Origin: Cubamyces lactineus
Taxonomy: Eukaryota; Basidiomycota; Agaricomycetes; Polyporales; Polyporaceae
Direction of reading: 5' to 3'
NCBI GenBank assembly: GCA_022376465.1
Contig: JACDTU010000007.1
Location: 372,001-436,000, forward strand
Length of the DNA: 64,000 nt
Positions 11,994 through 22,975 of the stretch are shown one piece after another. The notes under the pieces were generated by a model. It worked only from the letters and a program-made list of their open reading frames with translations. It was not told where the DNA came from and searched no databases. The first letter of the stretch is position 1. Each line of letters begins with the position of its first letter. Made by a program: the position numbers and the translations under genes.

Positions 11994-12953
11994 GGGCTGT
12001 GGTCTTTAATTGCACTGGCTTGTACTAGTATGGGCTGGCTTCGCCGTCGCTCGTTGGATCGACTTTGGGCGGGGATCCGGCTAGAGCGAGGGCCAGCTTG
12101 GACCGAGTGTGAGCGTCTAACTAGATATTCTGCCTTATTGACTGCGTGATAGGTTTCATCAGGCTGCGGTATAGCGAGAAACTCCGAGGCCGAGTCGGTG
12201 GCATGGGTGGTCAGGGCTCTACAATAGCACCCAGTCTTCAGCTTGTAGTTTTTGAGCCCGCAGATATCGGGATGGCGGAGCACTCGAGTGCATATCGAGT
12301 CAACAGCAAGGAACGACAAGTCGGCCCAGACGGGATATGCACAAGTTAGTGGCAGCATCGACACTGGTAAGCCAATGGCAGACTTCGAGCCCAAGATGTT
12401 GCATATGCATGGGGGCGCAGGCCGGCTGAAGATAGGACGCGGAGTACTCGATACATGTCCTTGCGATAGCCGTGGCCGAGTCTCCGAGGATGTGTATCTG
12501 ATGAGGATTCGGGTGACATGACTCCGAAGGAATACGAATACACAAAAAGGAGCAGATCATGTACAACTGTACCATGAGTCACGCTGGTTATGCACCGGCA
12601 CAGAAGACGAGGTCCCCGGGTGCTACAGCTGTTCAAAGTTCAGTGATTGCTGCTCCCTTAACGTGCGACGCAAGTGCACCAAACGCAGGCTAGGCTCAGG
12701 ATAACTCAAAGAGACGGGAGCTATCAGACTTTGGGTCCACGTACATCTACACCACATACAGCCACCCTCTGCACTCTCGACTAGCCTCTTTCAAGTCAAC
12801 AAGAAGTTACAAGCTATACATACACTGCGTTCTTCCGACGTTGGTTTTGAACCCTGTTGAAGTCGACATACTCGGAAGCTCTAGTTTCCTTCAACCCTAC
12901 TTCACGATCCACTCCACTCTGCCAGGACTCCTGCGGGATTGTCGTCGAGCTCA
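11994..12953. other. Intergenic region between transcription factor and KEP1
   Basis: The convergent 3' flanks of the transcription factor (plus) and KEP1 (minus). No conserved coding, RNA gene or repeat was recognised. Short ORFs on both strands lack domain or splice support. Confidence 0.5.
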
Positions 12954-14328
12954 CTAGACGTCGTTAACGCCTTCCGAGTCCACGCTGTCCTCTCCGCGCT
13001 TCGAGATCCAGCGACCAGCGCCTCCCCATGTAGCAACAGAGTCGGGGGTTTCCTCTCCGCGCTTCGCAATCCATCGGCCAGCTCCTCCCCACGTAGCGAT
13101 AGACTCGGGGGCGTCCTCACCGCGCTTTTCAATCCAACGGCTTCCCCATATTTCGGCCGTACCGGGAGCATCGTCGCTGTGTTGCGAAGACCAAACGGCC
13201 CCCCGTCCACCGGCGGACTCGGGTTTGGCCTCATCGCGCTTCCGGCCCCAGATGACGCCCCAATTGAGTGCTGGAGAGACTACTGCATCATCGTTGCGCT
13301 TCCTCCCCCAGGGGTAGTGCCAAGCGCCTGGGCCTCCGGCCGGATGCAGGTTGTATTCAAGAGGGCTCTTTGTGTCGCTCTCGAGCTCGTCTGGGGTCGG
13401 ATCATCATGCTTGCTACCCTCAGCATGGTCAAGATCGGAGATCCTTTCGTTGAGAGTACTGGAGTCAGTCACAACGGCCGCATCGCGCTGAATGACGAAC
13501 GACGAATCAGCGTCACTAGCATCGCATAGACAGCTTCGATGATGAACCTCACTTTTGCCAGTTCACCAGTGAGATCCCGCTTGTACACATTCTCGGCAAA
13601 CGTGCGCGTAGTCCGGTCATACGGCTACAGGTCACCAGAGTTCGGCATACCGACGAAAACGCGTATCGTGAGAGAAGATGGTGGACGCACTGTGGCAAGA
13701 CCGAGGTACGGAGCACCGCCCTCTTCACCAGTGGCGTCGCGGAAGTTGGTGAGGTGTCCGCATTGAGAACAGTAGACATCATGGCCGAGCTTCTTCAGCG
13801 AGTTTCCTAGCTTGAGAGACTCGACGATGAACTCGGGGGAGTGAATTCCTCGAGCGAGTGCAGTGAAGACCCTGAACGTGCGTGAAAGGCGATTAGCTAC
13901 GTTTCAGAGCATATTCGTGCGCGAAGGAACATGGAACCCACCAATCGACAAACTCGGTTGCCTTTCCACAGACAGGGCAGTGGCGAGGCGGGCCTGTCAC
14001 CTTCGTGGCAATGAGTCCGACGTCGAGGTACTCGGGTCCAAGCAGCTCGACGATACGGCGTTCTTCATCCGCGTCTATCAGCATCTCGTATGTATGCGCG
14101 TCCGTCTTCCGGTACTTCAGTTCTTGTTGCTCTAGTGTCAGTCGGGCGTGGGCAAGATCGTCCGAGGTCACTGCAGCAGACGACTAGTTCGTCGATGCAC
14201 GGACAGGGTGTAGTGATTGATCAATAGGAGCATTCACGTGCGTATGAGATAATGCATACCGTCACCGTGATTGCAGCGAGAACGTGCAGGAGTAGCACAG
14301 AGAAGGCGTAGGTACGAATGGCGACCAT
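12954..14328 (-). CDS. KEP1: secreted Kex2-processed repeat peptide precursor
   Basis: Exons 14328-14266, 14183-13942, 13871-13691, 13624-13553 and 13487-12954 join in frame to 363 residues. It starts with a signal peptide (MVAIRTYAFSVLLLHVL...), then LKYRKTDAHTYEMLIDADEE. Two cysteine pairs follow (CPVCGK and DVYCSQCGH), a possible zinc ribbon. The last exon is a tail divided by Lys-Arg sites (YKR, AKR created at the last splice, GRKR, GRKR, EKR, AKR, SKR). The released cores are Trp-rich. The last two complete ones, GEDAPESIATWGGAGRWIA and GEETPDSVATWGGAGRWIS, are near-identical 21-residue repeats when KR is counted; earlier cores end HYPW and GVIW before GRKR. This is the layout of secreted proteins matured by the Golgi protease Kex2. 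Cleavage is inferred from motif only. An alternative donor at 14260 would add two residues to exon 1. The function of the peptides is unknown. Confidence 0.78.
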
Positions 14329-14470
14329 GGCGGCGTGCGCGGTGTCCTTGCCGACTCACGACGAGGTATCGGGGAGGAAATTTAGCAGGGATGCGCCAGT
14401 GTTCCTATAGACCGATGCCTCACTGCGAAGAGGGACTGGCTGCCTATCGAGAGCTGAAGTTCACGACCGT

Positions 14471-14478
14471 TTATATAA
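14471..14478 (-). promoter_or_regulatory. TATA box of KEP1 within a conserved promoter block
   Basis: TTATATAA lies about 145 bp upstream of the KEP1 ATG. The flanking 14471-14502 block (read on plus: TATATAACGGTAGTTGCGGG...TATTCGAG) recurs upstream of KEP2 at 17583-17614 with few changes. Similarity continues patchily to about 14870 and 17930, so the promoter was duplicated with the gene and retained. Confidence 0.6.
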
Positions 14479-15099
14479 CGGTAGTTGCGGGATATTCGAG
14501 GAACCTGGACAACTCCTCTCAGAACCGGCGTCTTACTCTTCGCTTTCACGGACGTGAAGCGCTTCTTTTTGACAGCTCTTGCGTAGCTCGAAGTACCAGC
14601 GACCTTAAGTACAGGCACCTTGTCACCTATGATAGTCTGTATATGCAAGTGAGTCCGAGTTAGTAATACAAACGTGGAGTCCGACGTCTGCTCGACTTGT
14701 CACACTTGCTGTCGTTCAGACAAACGTTTTGGTACATGTTGCGTACCGGTACAACAGTCAAAGTTGTCGGGCGCTCAATCTACATAGAGCGGCAGCTCTT
14801 TGATAGCTTGTCACCCACGAGGGGCACGATCGAGCACACTTGTACGTTGAGACGGAAGATTTAGCGCCAAGTGTAGCAAACGAAGTGCTGAAAGTGTCTA
14901 CTCACATCATATGAGCACTTGCATAGTTGCACGTTGGCTATATACCTCTCTTCCGGAGTGTAGGATGACGTTAGATAGAAGCCTGAGGTATGTCATGAGG
15001 TCGCGGTGTTGACCATAGTCGAAGGTAAGTGCGGAAATGCGACTCTAAGCGCTCACTTGCGCTACGTAGCTCTAGCGCCAGCTCGCTAAATACTTGGAA

Positions 15100-16371
15100 A
15101 TACTTGGAACGTCCTGCTCGCGACTGACCGGACGCTCGAGCTGGGCCTAGTCTCGCGCTCGGGGGTTCGTAAACGTTACGACATTATGGACGGCTCTGCC
15201 AAGGCATAGGACGACCACCGCAACTTATGGCCACGGTATCTCACAGTACAAACTATTAGGCCTGAGTCAGTGTAGACGCAGATGAACAGCAAGTACCGTT
15301 GAGCTTTGATTGGGAACTGAATGTAAGTCCTTGTGAAGAGCAGCGCCTTGTATTTGTTCGAAGACCTATCCAACTTCTGGTCTCCAACCTGACTTATGGT
15401 AAATTCACATGGGAAGCGCCTCACAAAGGCTGCATCGCGGCTTCTTCTGAGCGCGACGAGACAGGACGAGACCAATCCCCACTAGTGTTTCAGGCTAGTC
15501 ACCGAGTCACCGGCCGTCAGGCGCGACTTTATACCAACCTGAACGACAACGCTAAATCAGCGTCAGACTGTGGGAAGGCGAGGTACCTACATACCGGCAT
15601 GTCATGCCAATAGTGTCTAAGAGGAGAAACGAGTGTGTGCTGGGGCTAGAAGGCGTCCTCGTTGTAACGCTTTGCAGGCCAGTTCGGGGGGTCATAACAG
15701 AAGTTCGCGTCTAGCTGCCTTGGGTGGGCCTGATTGAAGGCCAAAGCCTGCTGGCAGTGGATTCGCCGCTGGCTTCGCTCATCGTAGTCGCGCAACGAGG
15801 GAGTCGGCCATGCGCAACCGAGCGCGACAATCTCGTATCGGCTCAGCCTGGGTGCTCTCCCCAATATGGAAGGTGTATTACCATGTTTGGAACCATGTTA
15901 GATTGAACCTCGCGTCTGCAGTGGGACGCACCAGTACCGTGACGCCGTATTCTATCTCAAAAAGGACGTCAATGCTATCCTGTAGAGGTTACACAACTTC
16001 TACTAGGTTTATACTGTGTTAATGCGGCTGAAACCGAAGAAATCTCGCCCACAATCCAACCAAGGCGACGGCTGGCATGCTGTGATTTCGCCTTTGACTA
16101 GAGCGGGATGACGAGCTACGGAAAGCCGTTCTGTTGTCGGCTGAGATTCATGTTTTATATGCAATTGGAATTGATGTACACAGCTTCCGCCAAGTCTTGA
16201 GCTCATACACAGACAATTCCGATAGACGACCTCAACTGCATTCCTCACAATTGTGTACAAGGTCCCTGGTGATTCGAACAAACGTAAGACAAAAAATCAA
16301 GCAATGGACTCTCCATCGGGGAAATCTAAGCTGCCAGTGCTCTTGATAGGAAGATGAAGCTAGTTAGGACG
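15100..16371. other. Spacer between the two KEP genes, nothing recognised
   Basis: Distal promoter of KEP1 followed by the 3' flank of KEP2. Several ORFs of 60-104 codons occur but none has a recognisable domain, a signal peptide or KEP-like motifs. Confidence 0.45.
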
Positions 16372-17485
16372 CTATACATAGGTATGAGTTGCCACTGGTT
16401 CAGCACTCGCGGATTGTCCGTCGATGGTATCTGTATCAGGATCGTTTTCTCCACCATCGACATGCCGTTTGATGAGGTAGATCCGGGTAGCCCACGCGGT
16501 TTCGTCTTGCCCAGGACTTGCCGAATAGTCGGTTTCTTCTTTGGCATCGCCTGTTAGGCCTCTCTGAGCGGTACAAAGAGCGTAATAAGCAACATCACAA
16601 GTGACACCTTTCATGTGAGAACTCATTCACCTTTGCGGGCATAGCCTCTCCGCCCCGCTGGCAGACATCGGTGTTCGCCTCAATAGGAGAAATCTCCACA
16701 TCCTCATCTGCCGAGGGCGAGTTTCCGTTTGCGTTGCTCTCGAGCCTGTCTTTCTTACAGATCCAGACGGGCCCCCACTTGGACGGGGTGGGTTCATCAC
16801 GCTTATCGCCCACATGGCCATGGTTCCGTCCATCGGGAACTTCTTCGTGACGGTCGACTGAGCTCATTATATTGCGCTGGTTTGTAAGCAGCGAGTCAGC
16901 ATCATGTTTAGCTGGGAGATCGTACGTCATATGAATCCATGAACTTACTCTGGAGTGCCGAAGTTCAGGTTCACGCTTGTATAAACTATTGGTAAAAATC
17001 CGTGTAGCCCGGTCATACGGCTACGGCGTCAAGTTCAGCCTGAGCGTGTTACTCGGAAAGTACTAGACGTACTGTAGCCAAATCTAGGTACGGGGCACTG
17101 CCCTCTTCTCCAGTAGCGTCTTGGAAGCCGATGAGGTGTCCGCATCCAGAACAGTAGACGTCGTGACCGCGTTTGTTCGGTGTATCCCCGCGCTTCAGCG
17201 ACTCGACGATCCGGCGTTCTTCGTCCGCATCTATCAACAACTCGTAGGTTTGTGCATCTACTTTTCGGTACTTCAGGTCCTGCTGCCCCAATGCGACTTG
17301 ATCGCGTGCGGGACCGGCGTCGGTCACTGCAGCTGATGACTATCGCATGTAGCACACGCATCAACGCAGTTTATAATCAGTAATTTGCGATAGCAATGAG
17401 CGCCCAAGGTTGCACTTACCGTGACTACCGCAGCGAGGACGTGCAGCAGTAGTACAGGGAAAGCATAGGTACCAATGGCGACCAT
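16372..17485 (-). CDS. KEP2: paralogous secreted peptide precursor, degenerate cores
   Basis: Exons 17485-17420, 17339-17073, 17020-16949, 16876-16631 and 16563-16372 join in frame to 280 residues. Signal peptide MVAIGTYAFPVLLLHVL, then LKYRKVDAQTYELLIDADEE and DVYCSGCGH, all close to KEP1. Exon 3 is 72 nt, as in KEP1, and encodes PYDRATRIF...LYKRE. Dibasic sites remain (LKR, NKR, YKR, GDKR, CKK, LIKR) but only Trp-containing relics of the cores survive, such as SKWGPVWI and ETAWATRIYLIKR. The segment carrying the first cysteine pair and one intron of KEP1 is missing: the sequence goes directly from ERRIVE to SLKRG. No stop or frameshift was found. It may be functional with altered products or may be decaying. 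Confidence 0.68.
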
Positions 17486-17581
17486 GATAGCATGTGCAGC
17501 GTGTCTGCCAGGGTGTAGGAGGAATTGACTCTCGGTATGTGGAGGGACTGGCTTGCTTTCGAGAGCGGGGGTCCACCATGA

Positions 17582-17590
17582 ATTATATAG
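17582..17590 (-). promoter_or_regulatory. TATA box of KEP2
   Basis: CTATATAAT on the minus strand, about 97 bp upstream of the KEP2 ATG, inside the promoter block shared with KEP1. Confidence 0.5.
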
Positions 17591-18355
17591 CCGTAGTCGT
17601 GGGATACTCGAGAACAGGTAACTCATCTCCGAGCGACAACCAGCGTCTTGCTCGTCGCTTTCACAGATTTGTGGCGCCTTTGTTGACAGCACCTTCGCAA
17701 CTCAAGGTCTCCTGACGGGTCTTCGACGGGGATGTCCTGTCTAGACAGATTATCATCCAGAGTATGTCCACGATGCAAGCGAGTTGTGTCGCAGGTTGGC
17801 AACGCCAATACCATCGTCGAGAGTCGCTCGTAACCTAAATGACAGCATTCAATAGTTTGTCGGCCTACGGGGGTACGATTTGGCGCACCTGTACGATGGG
17901 TCGGAAGATTTGGTTTCAGTTTCAATGATTGTAGAAGCCCAGAAGGTGTCTGCTCACGTTATGCGACTATTGGCATGGGTGCACGCTTGCTATATGCTGA
18001 TATCCTCGTGATGAAGATTCCGTTAGTACAGAAGTCCAAGGAATATCATGGGTTCGCCGTGTTGAACATGGTGGGAGAAGATGAGTACGCCGTCCCCTCT
18101 AGGCGCTCAGCCACGCCATGAGAGACGCCAGCTTCACTTCTGCCAACGCCTTCCATGACATCGAACGTTCGCTGTTCAGACGTTCAACGCTACTCGCATG
18201 TGCGAGAAAAGTCCACTTGCGTGCTCGTTGATGTATATCATGTCAAGCGCCTTATAAGACACATCCACTACCATTCGAAATACTTTCGAGTTCCTTCATA
18301 GCCCTTGAAATAGGACCAGATACAGAAACAGGATACCATAGCTAGCTTTCGCCTT

Positions 18356-18553
18356 GAGTCACATACTGATCCACGGCCACCGTCCACCCCGCTCCACCTG
18401 GATCTTTACATGTTTGCCGTGTGCCTGTCAGATTCTCCGATGCCGACCAAGTCCGTGCTGTCCTTACCCACGCGTTACTCTCCATTGGTCAGTAAACCAA
18501 GTAGGCGATTCGGGTACGTCCTCCGAATGGTCGTCGCGCTTGGAGAAGATGTT
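18356..18553 (-). pseudogene. KEP4: fragment of a KEP peptide-precursor tail
   Basis: Reading away from the SINE 3' end on the minus strand gives SKRDDHSEDVPESPTWF followed by TDQWRVTRG and a stop. The spacing KR-acidic-PES-x-TW matches the KEP1 repeat (KRGEDAPESIATWGG). A second weak match (RGGRWPWIS) lies further down in another frame. No upstream KEP sequence adjoins it; the SINE does. It is either the detached 3' end of KEP3 or a separate degenerate copy. Confidence 0.45.
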
Positions 18554-18990
18554 TTTAGTTTGTTTAATAGATCCCCATTAACTAATGGAGTAGGCCTCTC
18601 CCAGAGCCGTTAATTTTTTGCACCTTAATCACGGCCCGGATTAACTCACCTGTTTATCCCGTCGCGTCCCGGGCAGCCCAGAGGATTAACCACTCGGCGT
18701 TGGTTAGCGTGCGTTGAGCACCACCCCACGGCCCTCCGTCAGCCTCAACGACGACGATGAGCACAGGATAATCACAGGTTTATCCTTGAGATCATCCCCA
18801 GAGGTTCATCCTCGCAATCATCCTCGAGATCATCCTCAAGATTATCTCGAGATCATCCTGGAGGCCGAGTTCAACACCACGCAGCAGCGCTTGTGCGGGT
18901 AAAAAAGCGCCTTTAAAAACAACCAACTGAGGGTTCGAACCATTGTCATACACAACGGCAATAGAGAAATAACCATTACGCCACTAGTCC
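18554..18990 (-). mobile_element. tRNA-derived SINE, copy 1
   Basis: Read on the minus strand. The head has an A-box-like TGGCGTAATGG and a perfect B box GGTTCGAACCC (18931-18941), followed by T-runs. The body is nearly identical to 44660-44944 and includes GCTGACGGAGGGCCGTGGGG. The shared 3' end is CTATTAAACAAACTAAA. Between head and body are short reiterated GATGATCTCGAG/GGATAAAC motifs. It is non-coding and about 0.43 kb. No target duplication was found. Confidence 0.7.
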
Positions 18991-19238
18991 TTGCTTACTG
19001 TTATACCTCGTCTCTATATGTCGCATTGACGATGTCCTTTATCACTACATGCCTGGTGATTATCCCCCAGTTAGTGTACTCAACACCTCCTGATTAACTG
19101 CTGCTAAACACGCCGGTACTAATCCACCGTAAACCGCCGCGTATACGCCGTGCATCCAGCGCGCTCGGGCTCACACCAATACAGTCCATCCCCGACCTGA
19201 TATGTTAATGTACCACAACACGTAGTTACGTAGTATAG
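18991..19238. other. Short intergenic stretch, nothing recognised
   Basis: Lies between the SINE 5' end and the 3' end of the next minus-strand gene. No coding or repeat signal is seen. Confidence 0.4.
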
Positions 19239-21423
19239 CTATGCCTCGCCGCCCCCAGCTGTCTCCGTATCGCCCACCGAGTCTGCCGCTGCACTGCGCC
19301 GTGTTACTCTGTATGGTAATAATCAGTCAGGCACTTCTCGCTCCATAGTATTGCAACGTACCTTCTCGGCATTGGAGGACCCTGTTCTCTTCTCCTTTTG
19401 TGGCTCTTCGCCGATGGAGTTGCCGACATCTCTTCCCCCCCCGTACCATCCATCGCATGATCACGCTCAGTATTCATCGCGCCATCCTCAGTAGTCTCGG
19501 CCGCAGGACCAGCGGTTGTGGCCGTCGTGTTGGTGGTATGGCCCCCGTCGCCTTGTCCACCTTTTGCACTTGTTGCACCGTTCGCCCCCGACCCATCTCG
19601 CCGTCCTCCCCTCGCTCCCCTCGCTCCCCTTCCTCCCCTTCCACCTCTGCCCCTTCTACCGTTCCCATTGTGCACAATTACTTGCTCGCGTTGACTGTTC
19701 GTCGTTGAGAGAGGTTTCAATCGAATCTTGAGGCTCGTCTCGCGCTCGCAGACCTCCAGTACAGCTCCTTCACCGCGCAACCGTTCTTCATCGCATGCCT
19801 CCTCCTCGCAGGGGCTTGTGGGTCGCTCAGCGGCACTGCCGATGGCTTGAACGCGCCGCCCGAGGTGTGATGCGCGCGAGGGTGCGCATCAGGCATAGGT
19901 GGGCGAACGTTGGCCACGGGATGTGGCGCGTCAGGTTCTGGAGGGCGCGCGTCTCGTTCGCACGCGCCAGCTTCCGGAGGGCGAACGTCGGCCACTTCAC
20001 GGGGCGTGTCAGGTTCTGGAGGGCGCGCGTCCGGTTCTGGAGGGCGCGCGTCTCGTTCGCACGCGCCAGCTTCCGGAGGGCGAACGTCGGCCACGGCACG
20101 GGGCGCGTCAGATTCTGAAGGGCGCGCGTTGGGTTCTGGAGGACTCGCGTCTGGTTGAAGAGGGCACGCGTCGGGTTGAGGAGATCTCGCGTCGGCCTCG
20201 GGAGGGCGAACGTCAGCCACGGGACGGGGAATGCCATGTTCTGGGGGGCGCACGTCGGGTTCTGGAGGAGACGTAATGGGTTGAAGAGGCCCCGCGCCAG
20301 CTTCCGGAGGGCACGCGTTGGATTGATGAGATCTCGCGTTGAGGTCACGCTGACGAGCTTCGGACGCAGTATGAGGCGTACCGACGTTTGACGAAAGAGG
20401 CTGAGGCGCGATGAGGTTCGCAGCGAGGGCTGGGAGGGCAGCGTCACGCGCCGTAAGGACGGTGTCGAGGGCGTGAAGGGGGGTGTTGAGGGCTGGAGTT
20501 CCAGTTGCAGTGTTCTCGTTGAGTCTGTCCTTGCCCACATGCTCGACACGCCGGCTTTGGCCCAATTCGCCTGCTGCTTCATCGCAATGAACGGGCCAGG
20601 TCTCCTCGTCCACTGTGCTCAGGGGCAGGTCTCTCGACGAGGCATTGCGGCTTGGTGTGCGGGACGGTGTTGCCGATAATTGGCGCGAGTTCCTCCGTGA
20701 TGGTGTGCCATGTTCTGGAGTTGGAAACACTGACACCCTGAGCGTTCTCGCATGAGCGCTCGGCGTCGATGGAGTCGCAGATGCACTGCGTACTCCGGTT
20801 GCCATGGCGGTTGTCTTCATGAGGCTTTCGTTGACCGCCGCGCTTTCGTTCATCGCCGCAGTGACCTTCGGCACGAAGCGGACCGTCGGACCACTTGCTT
20901 GAGCATCGTAAATCCTGCCATACAATGTCGCGGCCTGCACGAGATTGAGCTCGCTCGGAGCTTTCAAGGTGATGTCTTGCCAACCCTCGTCCACGTAGTT
21001 AGACGGGTCGCTTTTGACCGCGTCCCAGTCCAGCACGCCGTCCGTTGTCCGTCTTCCAGCATGCTCTATCCCAGAGTCAGTATCTGAGGACATCAGCATC
21101 GTTTAAGAACTACTCTCACCCCATGCAGCGTTGAAGAATGCCGCCAGGACATCTACCACCTGCTGTTTCGACCACGTGTCGTCGATCTGTGGCAGTTGAG
21201 GTGTACCGTCTTCCGTATATACCAGCCGACCATCTTGAATTGTGGGATTGAGAGCTGACAAGAACTGGTCAGTGAGTCTTATCGTAAGGAGTTGGGTCGT
21301 GGACGTATGCAAAGCCGAGCGTAGAAACGACTCCCATCGCTGCTGTTCTCTGAGATCAGGGCCTCCTTCCCACGTTGCGAATGCTGGATGTCCCTCCGGG
21401 GCCCCAATGGTCAGCCTGTGCAT
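19239..21423 (-). CDS. Unknown protein with Pro-rich tandem repeats and RGG-like tail
   Basis: Not recognised. Exon 1 (21423 to about 21120) begins MHRLTIGAPEGHPAF and ends NAAW. A GT-AG intron joins it in frame to the exon starting near 21089 (DTDSGIEHAG). The N-terminal half is globular-looking (DWDAVKSDPSNYVDEGWQDITLKAP; LYGRIYDAQASGPTVRFVPK). The middle consists of imperfect repeats of VRPPEADARPPEPDA type. The downstream coding frame (EEEACDEERLRGEGAVLEVC) differs from that of the repeats, so an intron or a frameshift lies near 19850. It then continues through RGRGGRGGRGARGARGGRR (an RGG-like box) and a KSHKRRREQ basic stretch. A last exon (about 19310-19239) ends GDTETAGGGEA. The RGG box and basic run suggest a nuclear or RNA-associated protein. 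That is inference. Confidence 0.5.
19905..20345. repeat. Coding minisatellite encoding (R)PPEPDA-type repeats
   Basis: Tandem, imperfect GC-rich units (GGAGGGCGCGCGTC and GTCGGCCAC variants) inside the preceding gene, some as nested higher-order copies of about 60 bp. They translate as alternating VRPPEAxA and ARPPEPDA blocks. Confidence 0.7.
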
Positions 21424-22975
21424 CTATCAGCTCACACGACTGAGTCAATGTGCGTGCGACGAACGCTTACTGCTCGCGGTGTCGCGAGTGAGGTCGGGGT
21501 GGTGGTTGTTTGTGTGGTGTGAAAGTGAAAAGGGGGTGAAAAGAGGGTTGTGTGAGAAACTACCTACTCAAGAACAATCAAAATCTTCGACCGAAAGCGG
21601 TAATGCCAACGATCCTACGAAGAAGGTGAATGAAAATGAGAAGCACTCAGAAATACGTCTCTTAGTCACGCGTCTTTCGAAGAACTCAAACCAATACACC
21701 TCACGTTGCCGCAAAGCTTGTCGGTTTTCCTCCTTTCCAGACAGTGGCTCTGCCGAGTTCGGGGTCTGCCCTTACTTGGCGGTGATACGCAAACGAACCT
21801 ACGGAACACGAAACAAACAAAGTCTACTGTACCTTTGCGAGATCTGACCTCTTCTCCCTAGGCCCTGTAGATCTCAGAATCCTCCTTGAGAAAATCTTCC
21901 GGCAAGTCCCAGAAGCTTCCTCTACCTACCCTAGAACGCACCGATAGAGCTGGCAGAGTTTCCCCTAGCTAACCCGCTCGGCTGCACGTCCTGTCCGATG
22001 GTCAAACGACCTGAGAACCTTCCTATCCTGTTCTCCTTTATCCCTATCCCAATCCTATCCTTCAACAATGTCTGCACTCAGGCTGCTAAACCCCGGACTC
22101 TGCCGCTAAGGTCCAACCTGCAGTGGCTTACGACGCACGAAGTCCTACCGAGCGACGGTAAGGCTTAATCGAACCTGTTCTGACACAGAGAAATCAGCGA
22201 ACGATTAACACCACGACGACTCACCTAGAAATCCACTTGCTAACTTGCTGAGAACTTGATGGTTGGTTGCTGAGGTTGCTGACTGTCGAACTGAACTTGC
22301 TGCCTTGCTGGTTTGCTGGTGCTTGCTGGTACTTGCTTTCAGATCTTACTCGCTTGTGAGAAAATCCTTCTGAGTTGTTGTTCTCCCGGGGGGCTTTGCC
22401 AGTCGAGTATATATACTCTCCCAGAAAGCTTCCGGCGCATTCTATCTACATTACAAATCGCTACCTACTGGCTGACTAACAATGTCCTTGAACCTTCCAA
22501 CACATTCCGTAACTCTCCAGGGTATTCTTGACAAGGACCCGGGCTGACCCGGCCCTGTAAGTTCCCTGCCATTCGGCTGTGCGCGCTGCCTCACGGCTGT
22601 GCACTCACTGCCCCGTCTATTGTCTTGAAGATTCCAGAAGGTCCCGGGCCATGAACTGCCTGGAGAACCTTCCAGCACCTTCTCGCGTTTTCTTGGATCT
22701 CCTAGATCCTGCTAGAACATTCCAGAACGTTGCATGGCTGCGTCGTTGGCTGTCCCTTCAAGGCTGTTCAAGGCTGTACACACGCAGCTTCGCATAGCCT
22801 CAATGGATACCATCAACGTAGCCTCGCACTGCCTCTGTTGCTACTTCCGCTACCTCAGATACCTTGGTGGGTGCTGTGGATGCGTATGAGGAAGACAACG
22901 AGTGGCCATTCGAGATTTCAAAAGAGTGACTGTCCGAACGAGTGTCTAAGGAGTCCATGTCCGTTGCCCATTCCC
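21424..22975. other. Gene-free stretch
   Basis: No coding signal with domain support. It includes a low-complexity run of CTTGCTG/CTTGCTGGT repeats at 22236-22340. I looked here for a long terminal repeat matching the far side of the neighbouring Gypsy pol and found none. Confidence 0.45.

Noticed and set aside
18900..18990. A genuine tRNA gene on the minus strand
   Set aside because: It has A- and B-box matches but no credible cloverleaf or acceptor stem, and it continues into the SINE body.
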